A DNA stretch of 64,000 nucleotides from Albifimbria verrucaria. Its lineage: Eukaryota; Ascomycota; Sordariomycetes; Hypocreales; Stachybotryaceae. Under the pieces are notes generated by a model, which was given only the letters and a program-made list of their open reading frames with translations, was not told the DNA's origin and searched no databases. A program made the translations under genes and the position numbers. Of the stretch, positions 9,949-22,320 are shown in pieces (positions within the stretch are counted from its first letter, which is position 1; the number at the start of each line of letters is the position of its first letter). Location: the NCBI GenBank assembly GCA_020081605.1, contig JAHREC010000013.1:3038001-3102000 (forward strand). Direction: 5' to 3'.

Positions 9949-12272
9949 CTCTTTCTTGGACCACTCTCCACTTTGCATACCTCGTTTGAAACCTCAGGCC
10001 CAACACTGTATCCGAACAATAGATTAGCCGGCTTAACTGTCAGCTCGTATGTGAGATTGCACTCGGTCTTATGATGTTGGCACTGTTCGACATGGCACCG
10101 CCTAGGCTTGAACGGCTACATCCGCCATCCTACTAAGCGGGCTGACAGTTTGCGTCACATCAAGCCTTGGGACTTGGCCATGCTGGACACGCAACGCCCA
10201 TACCCCTTGATCTGGTCAATATCCTCATATATTACCATCCGACATGCGGCCCGTGGATGCAGCCCCAACAAGAGTCGGTGAAGGAGCTGGAAGGAATGGC
10301 ATATGCGCCCGCAGGTATCACTCCCGCTTCCCTATCTCGAACATCTAGTGCTTGGTGCCTTCGCCTTGGGCTCTTATCTCACCCATTGCAGGAGAATTAC
10401 TTACGTTGTCGCCTGGCTCAGGCTGAATAATTAAGCCCAGCTACTGACAACGTGGCTCCAGATTTGAAGCTCCGGCATCTAGGCGGTTGACGTGGAGACA
10501 GGGAGGGTGTGGCCATAGTTGCCTTCCATAAGCCGAAACGACTTGGAACCATCAAATGCCAATTTCGGCATCATTCTGTGCCTCGAACGAATGCCTGCCT
10601 CTCCTATATTTTTCTTCATCCTTCCCCAGGCTCTGATCCCGGGCTTCCGCGGGTGGCCACCTTGGGCTTGGTACGCGAGACGGACAAATGGAAAATTCTT
10701 CTTTCGTTCCAGATATCCTTGAACGTATGGATTCACGGCTTCGTACTCCGGTCCACACCCCTTACTGTGTTCCGACCCTTGGGCGGAACAAGCATTGTGG
10801 GGAAGCGCCATAGTATTCTAGTATAGGGAGGAAGCATTAGGAGCTGACATAAGGTAAAACAGGAGAATCCTAAGATTCTACATTTAATGGGTGGGAATCT
10901 GACGAGGGCTTACAACAAGTTCAGCCCCGTCGGTCTGTTGGGAGCATCCGCCCGCCGCCGCAGGAGTATCAACGGAAGAGAGGCGTGTGTAGCATCCGCT
11001 CTCCGTCACATTAGGTCATATATGCACTGGGCAGCAAAAGCTGATAGTGTGATTGTAATTGAAAGGCGGTCGCGTGCGCGGGAACACGACAGGCCCCAAG
11101 TACTTCAGGACCATGTACCAAGAGTCAGGCTTGAGTGGAATCCTGGCCACTAGGCTGCCTTTGCATGATTGCGAGATCTCTCCGCCTTAGCAAGCTGAAA
11201 AGAATGCTGGATACGCCCATCTATTACATTCCGGTCTAACACCATGACTCAGATCGCACCTTTGTATCTCTCTCTTCTCTTTCTGCAGCGGAGCCTCAAT
11301 TCTCGCTGCTCGCTGAAATAACTGAGCTTTTAGTCTCGATATTGATCTTTCTCTGGCGTGGTGAAAAGGGCATGCAGGGAAAGGTCTTACAGGGTCCTCT
11401 CCCAGTTATGCGACGAAATATCGAGCCTGTCTCACATCCCTTATAACGATGTCCAGTTTTTGTCTTCTTCGTTTTCCCATTCATTCCCTCTTGATCAACA
11501 TCCCAATGTAGAACACTCTCACTGTATCTTGGTTTCTATTTCAATACAGCACGACTATTACAACCGATCCGCTTGGGGCACCAGATCTTCGATCCAGCAG
11601 CATACAACTACATGCCCTATATTCTTCTGTGACAAACAGTCTCTGCTACGATAAGCTGTACGTCATGGCACCATGCAGACGTCGAAGAGACTTGCGGGGG
11701 ATGAAATTGTCTCGTCTTATGTCTTTCCCTGATCGACTTGTCATATCAAACCCGATCTATAGCCACCAAGAGGTTTACAGTGAGACAGATCATTTATTCA
11801 TGAAACGACAGGCAGACGTACTGTCGTGGTATCCTGCTTACAGCTGCACCAAAATTCGTCGTTCCCTCATGGACACGCCCTAATCCGCCAGCATAAGGCC
11901 GGTGACATGTCAGACGGCGCAACCCTAGTGTCACGATGCTTGTTCTCTCCTCCGTCGCCCGTACCATATCCCTGGCGGGAATTAGGAATTCCCACGGGAA
12001 AACAAGCTATTCCTTGCTCGCTTTGGGCTATCCGCGCGGCCTCTAGCAGGTTCTCTGCAAGTTTTATGTGTGGAATCAGGAACTGGTGAGAAATGACCTG
12101 AGGCCGGGTTCGATCTTGATCATGTCGATGCGCCTTGTTTCCCGATCAGAACATAGATACCAGAGACAGATGCTCCTGCGAAACTCGATAAACCCCAAAC
12201 TTCTTATGAGCCTTACTAGGATCATCAATCACTGATTCTTCTGGATCAAATCTTTGTCAAGCTATGACACGC

Positions 12273-14925
12273 TCAATCCTTAGCACTAGATGAGGCCTGT
12301 GCCGCCTGTTGGGTCTTGCTAGTCTTTCTTGCTGGTTGATAAACATCGTTGAAGTTCATCGCCACGCCCAAGAACCTCAGGTCCACGTCTGGCTGATACG
12401 CCAAGTCGCGCAGCAAGAGCAGCAGCCGTGCGCGGAACGATGAGCCCAGTTGCTTCAGCCGCTCCTGGAGTACAGGGAATTCAGAAGCCACGTTGCCCGT
12501 TGGTATATAACCATCGTCATCGTGTCTAGTTGCGGTCCGCACATCAACTTCCTGCCGCTGTGTAAAGTCCGACACACTCCAGCTGTAAAGTCCGTCGACC
12601 GAGTCGCGGTAGTTTAGCATGAATCGGAGGATATCACTAAGCTGTGCAAGGTAAGATGTGCGCTCATCATCATCCGTGCTGTGGTGTCGGCGTTTAGCAC
12701 CAAGCAGACCCTTGTGTGTGATATCATTGAGGTAGCGACTGTGCGCCTCGATAAGGTCGTCAAGCGTACAATCCTCTTTCTGAATACGCTTCTGTAGTTC
12801 GCCCCAAGAAGACTCAATAACTTCAAAGAGGATATAGTACTGTAGCTGCCCAACGAAATGGATCATCTCCGCTAGGACGCCCCGCGTCGACTTCCAGGTC
12901 TGGTTCACTACAGGGTCGGAATTCTGTAGTACTCCTCGGGCCCCAGTCATGCACTTTCGCCAGGTAGACAAGAGTGCGAACTCTACTCGTTTGATCCGCC
13001 AGAGGAAATTAAACACCTTGAGGTATTGTCTATTTCCCCACTCGGTCACGACAACATCCACTGGGGCATCGATCTTATACTCAAGGGTGAAGCAATCCCA
13101 TCCAATATCACCGTGTGAGAGCTGCAGCATTCTTGCATCAAGTCGACGGAGTACCTCTGGGGAGTCGTATTGTGCATTGGATCCTCGAATGGCATGCTCG
13201 AGCTGGGCTGTAAGGGTGTGGCGATACTGAGCTCCAGCAGGGCGGTCCAGGTTGGCAGCTAAAGACTCCATCAGCAAGGCAATGAAGTCTCCCTGTCCTA
13301 GAAGAATATAGTTCTTCAATGCCTGTAAATGTTCGAATAGATTAAACTTGTTGGCCATTAGATCCATCAGGCGTTTCATCGTCGTCTTATATGCCTCGTC
13401 AATCCAAGCTTCAAGGGTTGCCGTGTCGCCATACTTTAATTCCTTGGATGCAGCTTTGGAGTAGTCTTCCACCCAGACAGAGTCGGCACAGCTGTGCCGA
13501 ATGAAATTTAAGGATTTGCCAATCAAGAACACCTTTTGGGCGAAATCATGGGTCATAATGCTCGGTATCATGTCTTTGGCGATTTCATACTTGTCTTCCC
13601 ACACATTTCCCGCACCCCTGGCCTTTTCATTGACTGGGATTTGTGTTTTCTCCTAACAAAGAATTCCTTGTACGGGTCTGACAGCTCGCCATCATAAATC
13701 CAGTGCCGTAGAATGTCATAGAAGGGCCGCGTAAAGCTACCAAGCAGACGCTCAGCAAATGCTGCCACGATAGGGTCTCCGTGGGAAGAAGAGAAACTGT
13801 GGATGAGCGAAACAAGTTGCCCTCCAGTCTTGGTTTCTGAATCCTCCGCCATGACGCTCATTAGTCTTAAGCCCATGGTAGCTTCTCGCGTCCATATCAC
13901 ACATCTTTTCAGTGTAACCCCGGCCTTCCCAATACCTCCACGTGGTTGGGATTCGTCCATAGATGCCAATGCTCTTCGAATCTGGCTTTCCAAGGCAGCA
14001 ATCAAATTTAAGTATGATCGTAGCTCGCCGCCAATGGCAGACCTGAGGCTCTGGTTCAGCAGACCTTCGGTCGTTGATTTACAGAATTCATCTAGACGGC
14101 GGTACAGTAGTGAGGGCTCTGCCAACGTGTGTAGCAGAGACACGATAGGTAATGGAAGAGTTGGTGGCAGCTTTAAAGTATTGGCTCCCACAAATGGTAG
14201 CGTTGTTGATGAAACTCCTGGAGTGTAAATGGCAAATCCCGTAGCAAAGAAGTCTCTGAAGGCTCGATTTCACCGCAGTTGTTTGCAAGGAGGGTGGATT
14301 TGAGAGACACATCTCTCTTTGGCTGATCAGGTTGTGGTTGTTTCCCTCAGACCTTGGCCGGGCATCTTTACTTGGCAGTTCCCTTAGTCCTTCAGGTTGA
14401 AATGCCTCTTTGAACTGTTCCTCGTCGGTTTTCGAGACGGGAGTGGACACCTTTGATCGATCGCGCCCATGTCTTTTAACGACCTCGCGATAGTTTGGTG
14501 CAGAGGGTCGTACAGGGCTCAGCGGAAGCGGTTCGTTGGGGTCTGGGGAATCGGCGAGTTGGTAGAGCAGGTAAAGGATCGCCCATTTGTGGTCGAGGAC
14601 AGGGAGGGCCAGGAGGCGAGTATAGAGGTTCGAAAACCTCAGCGCCTGACTGGGGTTGCTTTGTATTAGCTTCCGCTTGATGAGGTCGGAGGCATGGTTC
14701 ACATCGGAGGAGATGGCGGGACTCGGTGGACTTGAGGAAGGTCAGCGGAGGCAGTTCTTGAGTTTCAGGTGCTAGCCATGATAGCTACCTATCAATGATG
14801 CTCCTCACAAGGTCGAAGCATGCGTCGTGCCGTTGCTGTGCATCTGCCTTGTCCTCCTGGGGAACCTTGGGGATCAAGTGGGCTATTAGGCTGTCAATGG
14901 CGGTACTGATGCGATCGGTGGCCAT
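12273..14925 (-). CDS. GCP3: Gamma-tubulin complex component 3 (GCP3/Alp6/Spc98), frame interrupted
   Basis: Microtubule-nucleating subunit that binds gamma-tubulin with GCP2 at spindle pole bodies. About 865 residues. Exon 1 is 14925-14789 (start MATDRISTAIDSLIAHLIPK); intron 14788-14731 has donor GTAGCT and acceptor CTCAAG. The N-terminal GCP domain holds SDLIKRKLIQSNPSQALRFSNLYTRL, then LPFVGANTLKLPPTLPLP and the GRIP-1-like block FTRPFYDILRHWIYDGELSDPYKEFFV. GRIP-2 follows: HGDIGWDCFTLEYKIDAPVD ... LKVFNFLWRIKRVEF ... MIHFVGQLQYYILFEVIESSW, which places it with GCP3 rather than GCP2. Three frame changes, near 14315, at 14218 and at the CC at 13652-13653, are each repaired by one base. The gene is divergent from HFI1 with 513 bases between starts, so they may share a promoter. 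Confidence 0.92.
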
Positions 14926-15438
14926 TGCTGCATGGTCGCGAGGGCGCAACGGTGGTGACTGACGGGGCGAAACCGCTACACCTCGGGTTTTTTAAGCACG
15001 GATATGCGTATGTGATCAAGACTCGAGCGATATCGTCAAGTTGATTGATTTCAGCAGACGCGACATTACGCGACGGCAGAGGCCTCGAGGTGGGATGGGC
15101 ATGTGCCAGGCTAGGGAAGTATCCGAGACATGGAAGGTGCCAGGTCAACGCAAGCGCGGCCATGTACCCGATACTTTTCCGTCGATCACGGCCCTTCCCT
15201 GCCAGCAATGCACGCCGCGAAATTTCGACCTCACTCCATCCATTGACCTCTACTATCCTTACCAAGGGCAGGACTACTCCATCGACTCTGCGCCTCCACA
15301 ATGCCTTTTCCATCCATGTAAACACGGAGCCGCGATCGCATCGTCCCCGCCTGCGCTTGATGCGACTCATGCGTCGCCCTCTGCGTCGCGCGACCCCCTT
15401 TGCCGGACGCGACAACGTCGCTGATTGTCTAGTTCAAG

Positions 15439-16922
15439 ATGCCTGACATCGACCCCGCGGCTCTGAGCCGTCCATCCGTCAGCCTCACGACCCCTATTCT
15501 ATCCAACAAAACACTTTCCATCACTGCTCCGGGCTCCGGGAAGGCCACCAAGACGAGCCAGATCATCCCCGCCCGAATTGACCTCGAACCCCTGTACAGC
15601 GCCCTCAAGTCAGCCATCGGCTTGGAGCAATGGCTCGTCTACAAGGAGTCAACCACCGAGTTCCTCATCGGTATGCTTACCTTGCCGTGCCGTGCATCCT
15701 GAATCGTGCTAACCCTCTCGTAAGGCCGTCTCAACCAAGCCGAGTACTCGGAGCGAATCGATCCCATCATCAGCGGCGACAAGGAGCATCTACATAACCA
15801 GCTTATCGCCGCCATCTATGGAAATGTCACGAGGAGATGCCCGACCAGGGCCCGGCGCCTTGGGTCACCGCCAATGATAAGCCCGTGGCGCCGACCGGAA
15901 GCAAGCCTGTGTCTGGCGATGCTGCCGAGCGAAAGCTGAAAGGGGAAGTGATGCAGCTCCCTGCCCGAGACCGACGAAGAATCAAGGACTTGATTCATAA
16001 TGATGTATGCAATGGCTATCCCTCTCTATTCGCCCAACCGGTTCTAATTGAGCTCCTAGTTCGATCCCTATGAAAGCCTGTCGCTCACCCTCTCGGACAA
16101 CCACCGTAAACCGCCAGCGACCAACGAGGTACCCCAAGCGCTGGAGGTGGTATTAATAAAATGAGTACGAGACGAATGCCATTGGCAATATTGAGCCATC
16201 TACTAATGATCGTTCTTTAGATTTTGATTTAGAGATTCGAAAACGCTTTACACAGCCTCTAGCTATAGAGTCTGGAGAATTCCCTGATGTTAATGTGATC
16301 AGCGGAAGGATGCTGCCTTTTGCTACGAAGCTGGCCTAGCCAGCGGACATGTTTCAGATGCGCCTCATCTCATGTCCGTGGCTACAGAGAACTTCATTAA
16401 AGAAGTATTGACTCAAATATTCAGTCGTACCAGGAGCAACGGCCCCGGAGACATGAGCACTGCAGGTTTCGGTATCGGTACCACTTGGATTCAAACACAC
16501 AAATACCGACGGCAACTACACAGGGAAGAGAACGCGGCTCAGCGTGGTGAGGTCACCCGTGATAAGAGCGGTATGCTGCCTATAGAGTCTAAGGCTGCCA
16601 GCGAGCAGGGTCCTCTAGGGATGGCTGATGTCCGCATCGCTCTCGAGACAGGTGATGCAGGATTGTTTTCCTTCCCAATCATTCAAACCCAAGTTCTATA
16701 TGGCTACCGTGAAGGGAGCTCGAGAACTGGGATGATTACACGTGGATCAATGGTGAAGAGCCGGCGAGACTGGTTGAAGAAATCGGTGCTGCCGACATGT
16801 CGAATGGTCATGGAGATGCCATGGACATTGACGAGAGCGAGATTTGGTGGGAAGGCGCAGATAATCAGGACATGGAGATGCTAGACAACGTTCTCGACTC
16901 ATGTCTTACTGTGGGTTCATGA
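15439..16922 (+). CDS. HFI1: SAGA coactivator subunit HFI1/ADA1-like, frame interrupted
   Basis: Likely Hfi1/Ada1 (SAGA-Tad1 family), a structural histone-fold subunit of the SAGA acetyltransferase complex in the nucleus. Start [16 protein letters not shown]. The family core is [19 protein letters not shown] (around residue 35), then [32 protein letters not shown], and [23 protein letters not shown] further on. The distal part ([20 protein letters not shown] ... [30 protein letters not shown]) is the second conserved half with the histone-fold-like region; the tail is acidic. Intron 1 follows FLIG at about 15671; intron 2 lies at about 16003-16060 with acceptor CTCCTAG. A third intron is likely near 16130-16220 but its borders and frame do not fit cleanly. 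Frame changes near 15834, 16320 and 16725 each need one base. Stop at 16920-16922. Confidence 0.82.
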
Positions 16923-19893
16923 ACATTCAAGGGGACCGTTGATGATTGCCGACCAAGGAGAAGGGGTTACAGGAAACCGATCTGAACAACTGGTGGCGAC
17001 AACGAAGAAAATTCGGTGCAACGGAGTTGGCGTTGTTAAACGGCGCGTGTGACCACTACCCGGGGCCGGCCTAGGTGAATCATATGCATTTGCACCAGCA
17101 TCACTTTGGCGTCTGGGGCTCATTGAACTTTTGTTGCTACAGTACAATGCTATTATCAAGGGGAAGGAGGAGTGTGTCAGGCGCAATTGGGGATAGCATG
17201 GTTGGTTTTCAGGATTGATTGATTGTTTGTTTTGTTTCGGCCGCTTTCTGTTCTTTGCTGCTCCAATTACCTCTTTTGTTTCCCAATATTCTCTGTACGT
17301 TAGGGAACGATACCCGTGAGACCCCAATAGGGATCTCCATGCGGATAAGCTAGCTTGTTTGACCTGATAAAGAGTCCAGCTGACATTGGATAGAAACTAA
17401 ATCATGAAATGAGCTGTTGAAGTTGCTTGTCTTATTGGATATGTAGCAGTATTGGTAAGGTGAGGGGGAGTGTTCGCTTCAAGCAGAGGGCTAGGGGACT
17501 TGCTAACCCTGCAGGAATGGTTGATCACATCGAGATGACTGTTAGGCGGTCAGTTGAAGCTGCTGCCGGGGCATATGTTACGGTTGTATGGTGTACTGTA
17601 GAAAGCGGTCATTGTGTCCAAATATGTCGGCCATATATCACAGTAGCTGTACGGAGTGTGTTCTTGCAGTCAACATGAGGGGTAGGGATGTATTCCTCTT
17701 GCTGAAACGGTAGTTACAAGTCCGGGTTAGGAATATGCCTGCCTACGGGGATAATGTCTTTATGCTTTCATTTGAAGGTGCCTGGGAGACGGGTATGGCT
17801 CCATGGTTGAGGCGTAGTCCTTACTCAGGCACATCTATTTGGAGCCCGAGAGCACATGTGCGTTGGGAACAGGCCTTAGTCATTCAGAGTCAGGGTCAGG
17901 GTCAGAGCCAGAGCCACCGGGACAAGGCAGGCTCGCCCCTTGCCTGAGCGTTGGGGTAATTGCAATTGGCCATGGTTGGTGCTGGATTGTGCATGTTCGG
18001 TGCGTGGAAGCCCTTCGGAAGCAAGGGAACTCTGTTTGGTGACCTCGTGGTGTTAGGGCGCATGTACTGGGTACCGGAGCTTGCGCTGTATGGACGGGGC
18101 GAAAGCTACAGGCCAGTACGTCAGGTATTGGCAAGGCAAAGTTAAGAAGGGGGCTTTCATTACGCGGTGGCTCGTGCACGCTTCTAGAAAGCTTCCCGGC
18201 AGCCTCCTACTTGCTTCATGCTTGACCCTTCCTCCCCCACTTCCCTGCGAGCGGGCGGTACTTTGGCCCGAGGTACCCTTTGCCTCCCAGCTCCCTCTTT
18301 CACGATTGCTTGCTTGCCTCGAGTGCTCTGCGTCAGCGACGAAAAGTCCTGAAACTGCGGCCTGGCGCTGCTGGAGCTAGCCGGCTAGGTAGGCAGGTTG
18401 GTAGGGAATGGCGCTGGAGCTGGTCGGAAGCAGCAGAACAGTTTTCGTCACCCCTTGCAGCTCCGTCGTCTGCTACCCCAAGCCAAGCGAGATATGTCGT
18501 TGACGAACCCCGCTCCTCTCATTACCGTACGGTGCCCTGCTGTAACTTAACTCTGCTGGGTACTAAGGTAGGGAGGTAGGGAGGTAGGTAAGGTAGGTAG
18601 GGTAGGCAAGGCAGGGACTTTTTGCTCGCTGCGGGTGATCTGCCTCGACCCAAGCTACCTACCTGGGCCTACCTACCTCTCTACTAACCTACCTACTAAC
18701 GTAACCCACCACGTCCGTCGCCGCCTGTACAATCTCAGCGCGAACCCCGTTGATGCAAGTGACTTCGGCCCCAGGTACCCGATTCGTCTTGTAAAGGGCA
18801 AGGTAGTTGTCAATCGCTGGCCCATGGCGGCCTTAGCGTGACCCTCGAGCTTCCCGCCGCACCAAGTAAGGCAAGTCTCCAGTTCTCCCTCCATCCATCC
18901 ATCCATCTTTCCCTCTCTCGTCCTCCTCCGACTCTTACTCCTGCTCCTCTTCTTCTTCTTCCCCCATCGTCCGTCCCTACTTCTCAGATACTCCTCCATC
19001 TCCCCGTTGCATCTCTCGTCGAAGCTTTTTCCTCCATACCAGCCCCTGCTCGGCCCTATCTACAACCCCCTCCCCACCGCGCTGGCCAAACCTTGGTCTG
19101 GCTTCTCGCCCACCTCATCCTCCGTTTCCCGCGCGTCTACGAATCCTCGACAGCTACTGGCCCCTCCTGTTGTATTGCGGGTAAGTAAGTGTCCATGACC
19201 TTGCATTTTCGATGCCAGGGGCTTTCTCGGCGTCCCCGTCCTTGCCCCTCTGCGAACCGCGCTATCTCCAAGCCTTACCCTCACCCCTTCACGATCTCGC
19301 CTTTTGGCCGCTGCCGCACATAGCACACGCTTCCTTCAATCCTGTGGAGCTGCCTCGACATTATCCCTCCAATCCGCCATCCTCCCCGCTTCTGACAAAG
19401 TCCCTGCCTGGCACCTCTTCCTGCGTCTTGCTGCGCGCTGGCACAGCTACCACCGAGTTCAATTGTTTGCGATATCATCGATCCGCTACCTGCTCGCTGA
19501 CACACTCGTCCAGTTCCTCGCCAGACGCTAGCTCCAGCATTTACCACCAAGATTGTAGGTCCAGCACATACCTATACCCGTCATTGCGCATCAACCTCCA
19601 CCATCACAGTTCCCCGCCCCTGGCCAGCGATGACTCGGTGCAAGCCAGAGGCCTGTACGCTTGCCCCGGCACATCTCCTCTCCCTAAATTGCATTCTCAG
19701 ATCCCACAAGGCAGACGTCTTGCAGTCTTTTCATGGGCTAACGGAATGAACAGCTTGAACCCCGAACCGTTCACTTTCGCGTATCATTCTACATCCTTCG
19801 CCCACGCCTACCGATCAATTAAACCGCACGCTAGCTGCACCTATACGTTGCTCGCTCAGACTTCCGAAAGCTTTCTAAGAGCGTGCAAATACA
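16923..19893. other. Long intergenic / leader region of pkaR
   Basis: No independent gene supported. From about 18840 the plus strand is C/T-rich, like the pyrimidine-rich leaders of fungal genes. It holds TCCATCCATCCATC (18888-18906) and AGGTAGG/CCTACCT tracts (18565-18710). A 238-residue open frame (19212-19928) overlaps the pkaR start in another frame and a 39-residue ORF sits at 19630-19749; both are candidate uORFs if the leader is transcribed. Confidence 0.45.
18565..18705. repeat. Inverted AGGTAGG / CCTACCT tracts
   Basis: GGTAGGGAGGTAGGGAGGTA followed by more GGTAGG units (about 18568-18606) faces CTACCTACCTGGGCCTACC and further CTACCT units (about 18655-18700). The arms are complementary and separated by about 50 bases, so a hairpin is possible. 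Confidence 0.6.
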
Positions 19894-21069
19894 ATGTCTG
19901 GGCCTTTCTCGAGTCCCTTTGGTGCTAACGCCAACCCCTTTGGCGGCGGTGGTTCCTCCACCATGCACCGTGTTGCTGAGGAGGAAGAAAATGATGTTGT
20001 TGGTGTTGGGCCATTCGGTGGTGATGCATCAGCCGACGGCCCTCCCTCCGCAAGGGGCCACCCAACGCCGATAGTTACCCAGCTCAGTACAACTTCGGTC
20101 GGCGAACGTCCGTATCTGCGGAGTCATTGAAGCCCAGTGCCGATGTACACGACAACTGGTCACCTCCCTTTCACGACAAGACTCCCGAGCAGCTGGAACG
20201 ACTTACCCGAGCCATAGAAGGCAACTTCCTGTTCAGCCACTTGGATGAGGAACAAAACCAGCAGATTCTAGGGGCTCTTGTTGAAAAGCCCATACCTGCC
20301 AAAGGCATCAAGGTAGGTTCGACATGTGTTCGCCTCCGATATCGCCGGTATGTTAACATTTCGCAATAGGTTATCACACAAGGCGATGCTGGTGATTACT
20401 TTTACGTCGTTGAGAAAGGCTCCTTTGATGTCTACGTCAACTCTAGCGGAGTTGTCCAGCCTGGCCCAGATGGCATGGGCGCACATGTTGGCAACATTCA
20501 AGCGGGTGGCTCTTTGGTGAGCTTGCCCTTATGTACAACGCCCCCGAGCTGCCACCATTATCTCTGCCGAGCCTGGTTGCACCCTGTGGGCGGTAGACCG
20601 AGTCACTTTCCGCCGTATCCTGATGGAGTCCACCTTTGCTCGTCGACGAATGTACGAGAGCTTCCTCGAGGAAGTGCCCCTCCTCTCGTCGTTGACCCCT
20701 TACGAACGTTCCAAGATTGCAGATGCCCTGGAAACTCAGAAGTTTGCTCCAGGTGAAGTCATCATCAAGGAGGGCGACCCAGGCAACTCCTTCTACCTGT
20801 TGGAGAGTGGTGAGGCAGATGCCTATAAGGGCGACACGAACCAAAAGGTACTGCATTACACCAAGGGTGACTTCTTCGGTGAACTTGCGTTGCTCAACGA
20901 CGCTCCGCGAGCCGCTAGCGTCGTGGCTTCAACGGATGTGAAGGTGGCCACATTACGCAAGAACGCTTTCCAGAGACTGCTTGGGCCTGTCGAAGGCATT
21001 ATGCGACGAACCAAGTACGAAGGAGTCAAGTCGGGCGTAGAGGAGATGGACCCATTGTCCCGGGAGTGA
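19894..21069 (+). CDS. pkaR: cAMP-dependent protein kinase regulatory subunit, frame interrupted
   Basis: Regulatory subunit of PKA (N. crassa mcb type); it holds the catalytic subunit inactive until cAMP binds. About 373 residues. The start MSGPFSSPFGANANPFGGGG matches Sordariomycete PKAR N-termini. The pseudosubstrate/autophosphorylation site GRRTSVSAES is at about residue 75. Two cyclic-nucleotide domains follow: the first with VITQGDAGDYFYVVEKGSFD and a phosphate-binding cassette GGSFGELALMYNAPRAA, the second with IIKEGDPGNSFYLLESGEA and GDFFGELALLNDAPRAA. The intron is 20313-20369. Frame changes fall at GGGG 20054-20057, TTT 20513-20515 and CCCCC 20541-20545, each one base short; the last two lie inside the first cassette, so a reader of the raw frame would miss it. 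An in-frame TAA lies just upstream, so the start is secure for this exon. Confidence 0.93.
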
Positions 21070-21635
21070 TTGTGCATGTTGATTGTTGAACACCAAGATG
21101 ATGGGGAGCATCCTTCTCAATATCCCAGCATAAAGCTCAATGGTCATGGATTGAATGGAAACCACGGACAGAGCTGGGGAGGGGCGGCAAGGGACGATGA
21201 TTGGGAAAAGGGGTCGTTGGGAAAGGACTGGGAGGCAATTGGATGCTGTTGAATGAATACTGCTTGGGGCTTGTGCCGGCGTTTTGAGAGGAATTCCCTT
21301 ACTCTCGTTTCCTAAGAGACATGGCTAGTGACCAGATACCTGATTGATACCGTCATGAAAATCAACTACCGTATGAAAAGGAAATGATTGATATTTGAAC
21401 ACTGTTCTGTTACTATATATGGTATGGGTTTCAAAGTGTAGTAATGGTTTGTAAAATGGATCCTTTGGGCCAGCATGTGACCTGGTAGAATATTTGATGT
21501 GCTCTATCAAATGTTGCATGTTCTAAATGAGTACAAGATATTTATGATCGTTAAGAATGCCAAATTTCCGTCGTTGGGTGCCTCGACACAGAGGAACCAT
21601 ATTTAGCTTCGTAGCCATAGATTGGCTGGTTCTCT
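21070..21635. other. Convergent intergenic region between pkaR and SPF27
   Basis: AT-rich 3' flanks of two converging genes. No gene or repeat recognised. Confidence 0.5.
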
Positions 21636-22320
21636 TCATGACGCGTTCTCTGCCGCCGCCTTCTTCCTCAGCTCATCACGGATCTGCGCCTTGAGCTCTT
21701 CGACGGCGAGCTCCGTCTCAAGCACCTTGCTGACACCTTTGCGCCAGTTATCCTCGAGAGAGAGCATCTCACCCTTGACCTCCTCTTGGCGTTGCTTTCG
21801 GGCCAGGTTGATGACGTCCATGTCACGCTTCGTGGCGGCGAGCTCAGCCTCGAGAGCGCGCAGCTCGGCCTCGAGCTGGTAGTTGCCGACGAGCCAGGCG
21901 TTCTTGCCCCAGCGGTCGAGGAGATCGAGGTTCTGGTCACGGGCGTTCAGGTAGGCGTGGGAGACGTAGGCGCTCTCGAGGACGGAGCGGAGGGCGGCGG
22001 GTGAGGAGCCGGTGGCGGGGGTGCCTCCTGGGCCTCGTAGCGGGAGAGGTCGAGGGGGTGGAGGCGGGGGTGGAGGAGGCGACGCGGTCGAGCTCGGCCT
22101 GGAAGGTGGGCGTAAAGGACGGGGGCGAGCGGGCTCGGGAGCGGGCGCGGCGAGGAGGCGGCCTGCTCGGCGGATATCAGGGCGCGCGCGGCAGCGAGGG
22201 CGTCGGGGTTGGCTCGGGGTCGATGTCTGGTTCTGCGCGTCAGAGAGGCTTGCTCTTTGGAGGGTAGGGAGAGGCATCACTCACAAGGAGGGACTCGTGG
22301 AAGGCCGGCGTGAGAGACAT
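21636..22320 (-). CDS. Pre-mRNA-splicing factor SPF27/BCAS2-like (Cwf7)
   Basis: Member of the BCAS2/SPF27 family, a coiled-coil subunit of the Prp19 (NineTeen) spliceosome complex. About 211 residues. Exon 1 is 22320-22285 (MSLTPAFHESLL); intron 22284-22233 has donor GTGAGT. The conserved core is SAYVSHAYLNARDQNLDLLDRWGKNAWLVGNYQLE, followed by a long coiled coil (AELRALEAELAATKRDMDVINLARKQRQ ... DNWRKGVSKVLETELAVEELKAQI) to the end. The region between exon 1 and the core (about 22010-22230) is very GC-rich and reads correctly (PDIDPEP, AAARALISAEQ, FQAELDRVASS, LSRYEAQEA) only by switching among the three frames, so several single bases are missing there. The acidic C-terminal tail is short for the family. 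Confidence 0.85.

Larger units (their letters stand above)
7795..12272. other. Gene-poor 4.5 kb region
   Basis: No gene is supported. ORFs such as those at 8971-9375 (-) and 10479-10811 (-) show no family features and no plausible splice continuation. The region holds purine/pyrimidine-skewed stretches and simple repeats (8477-8600 and a poly-T run at 9921-9948). The right end is the 3' flank of GCP3. Confidence 0.45.

Noticed and set aside
12111..12125. GGGTTCGATC string resembling a tRNA T-loop
   Set aside because: No acceptor stem, D-arm or anticodon arm could be drawn around it.
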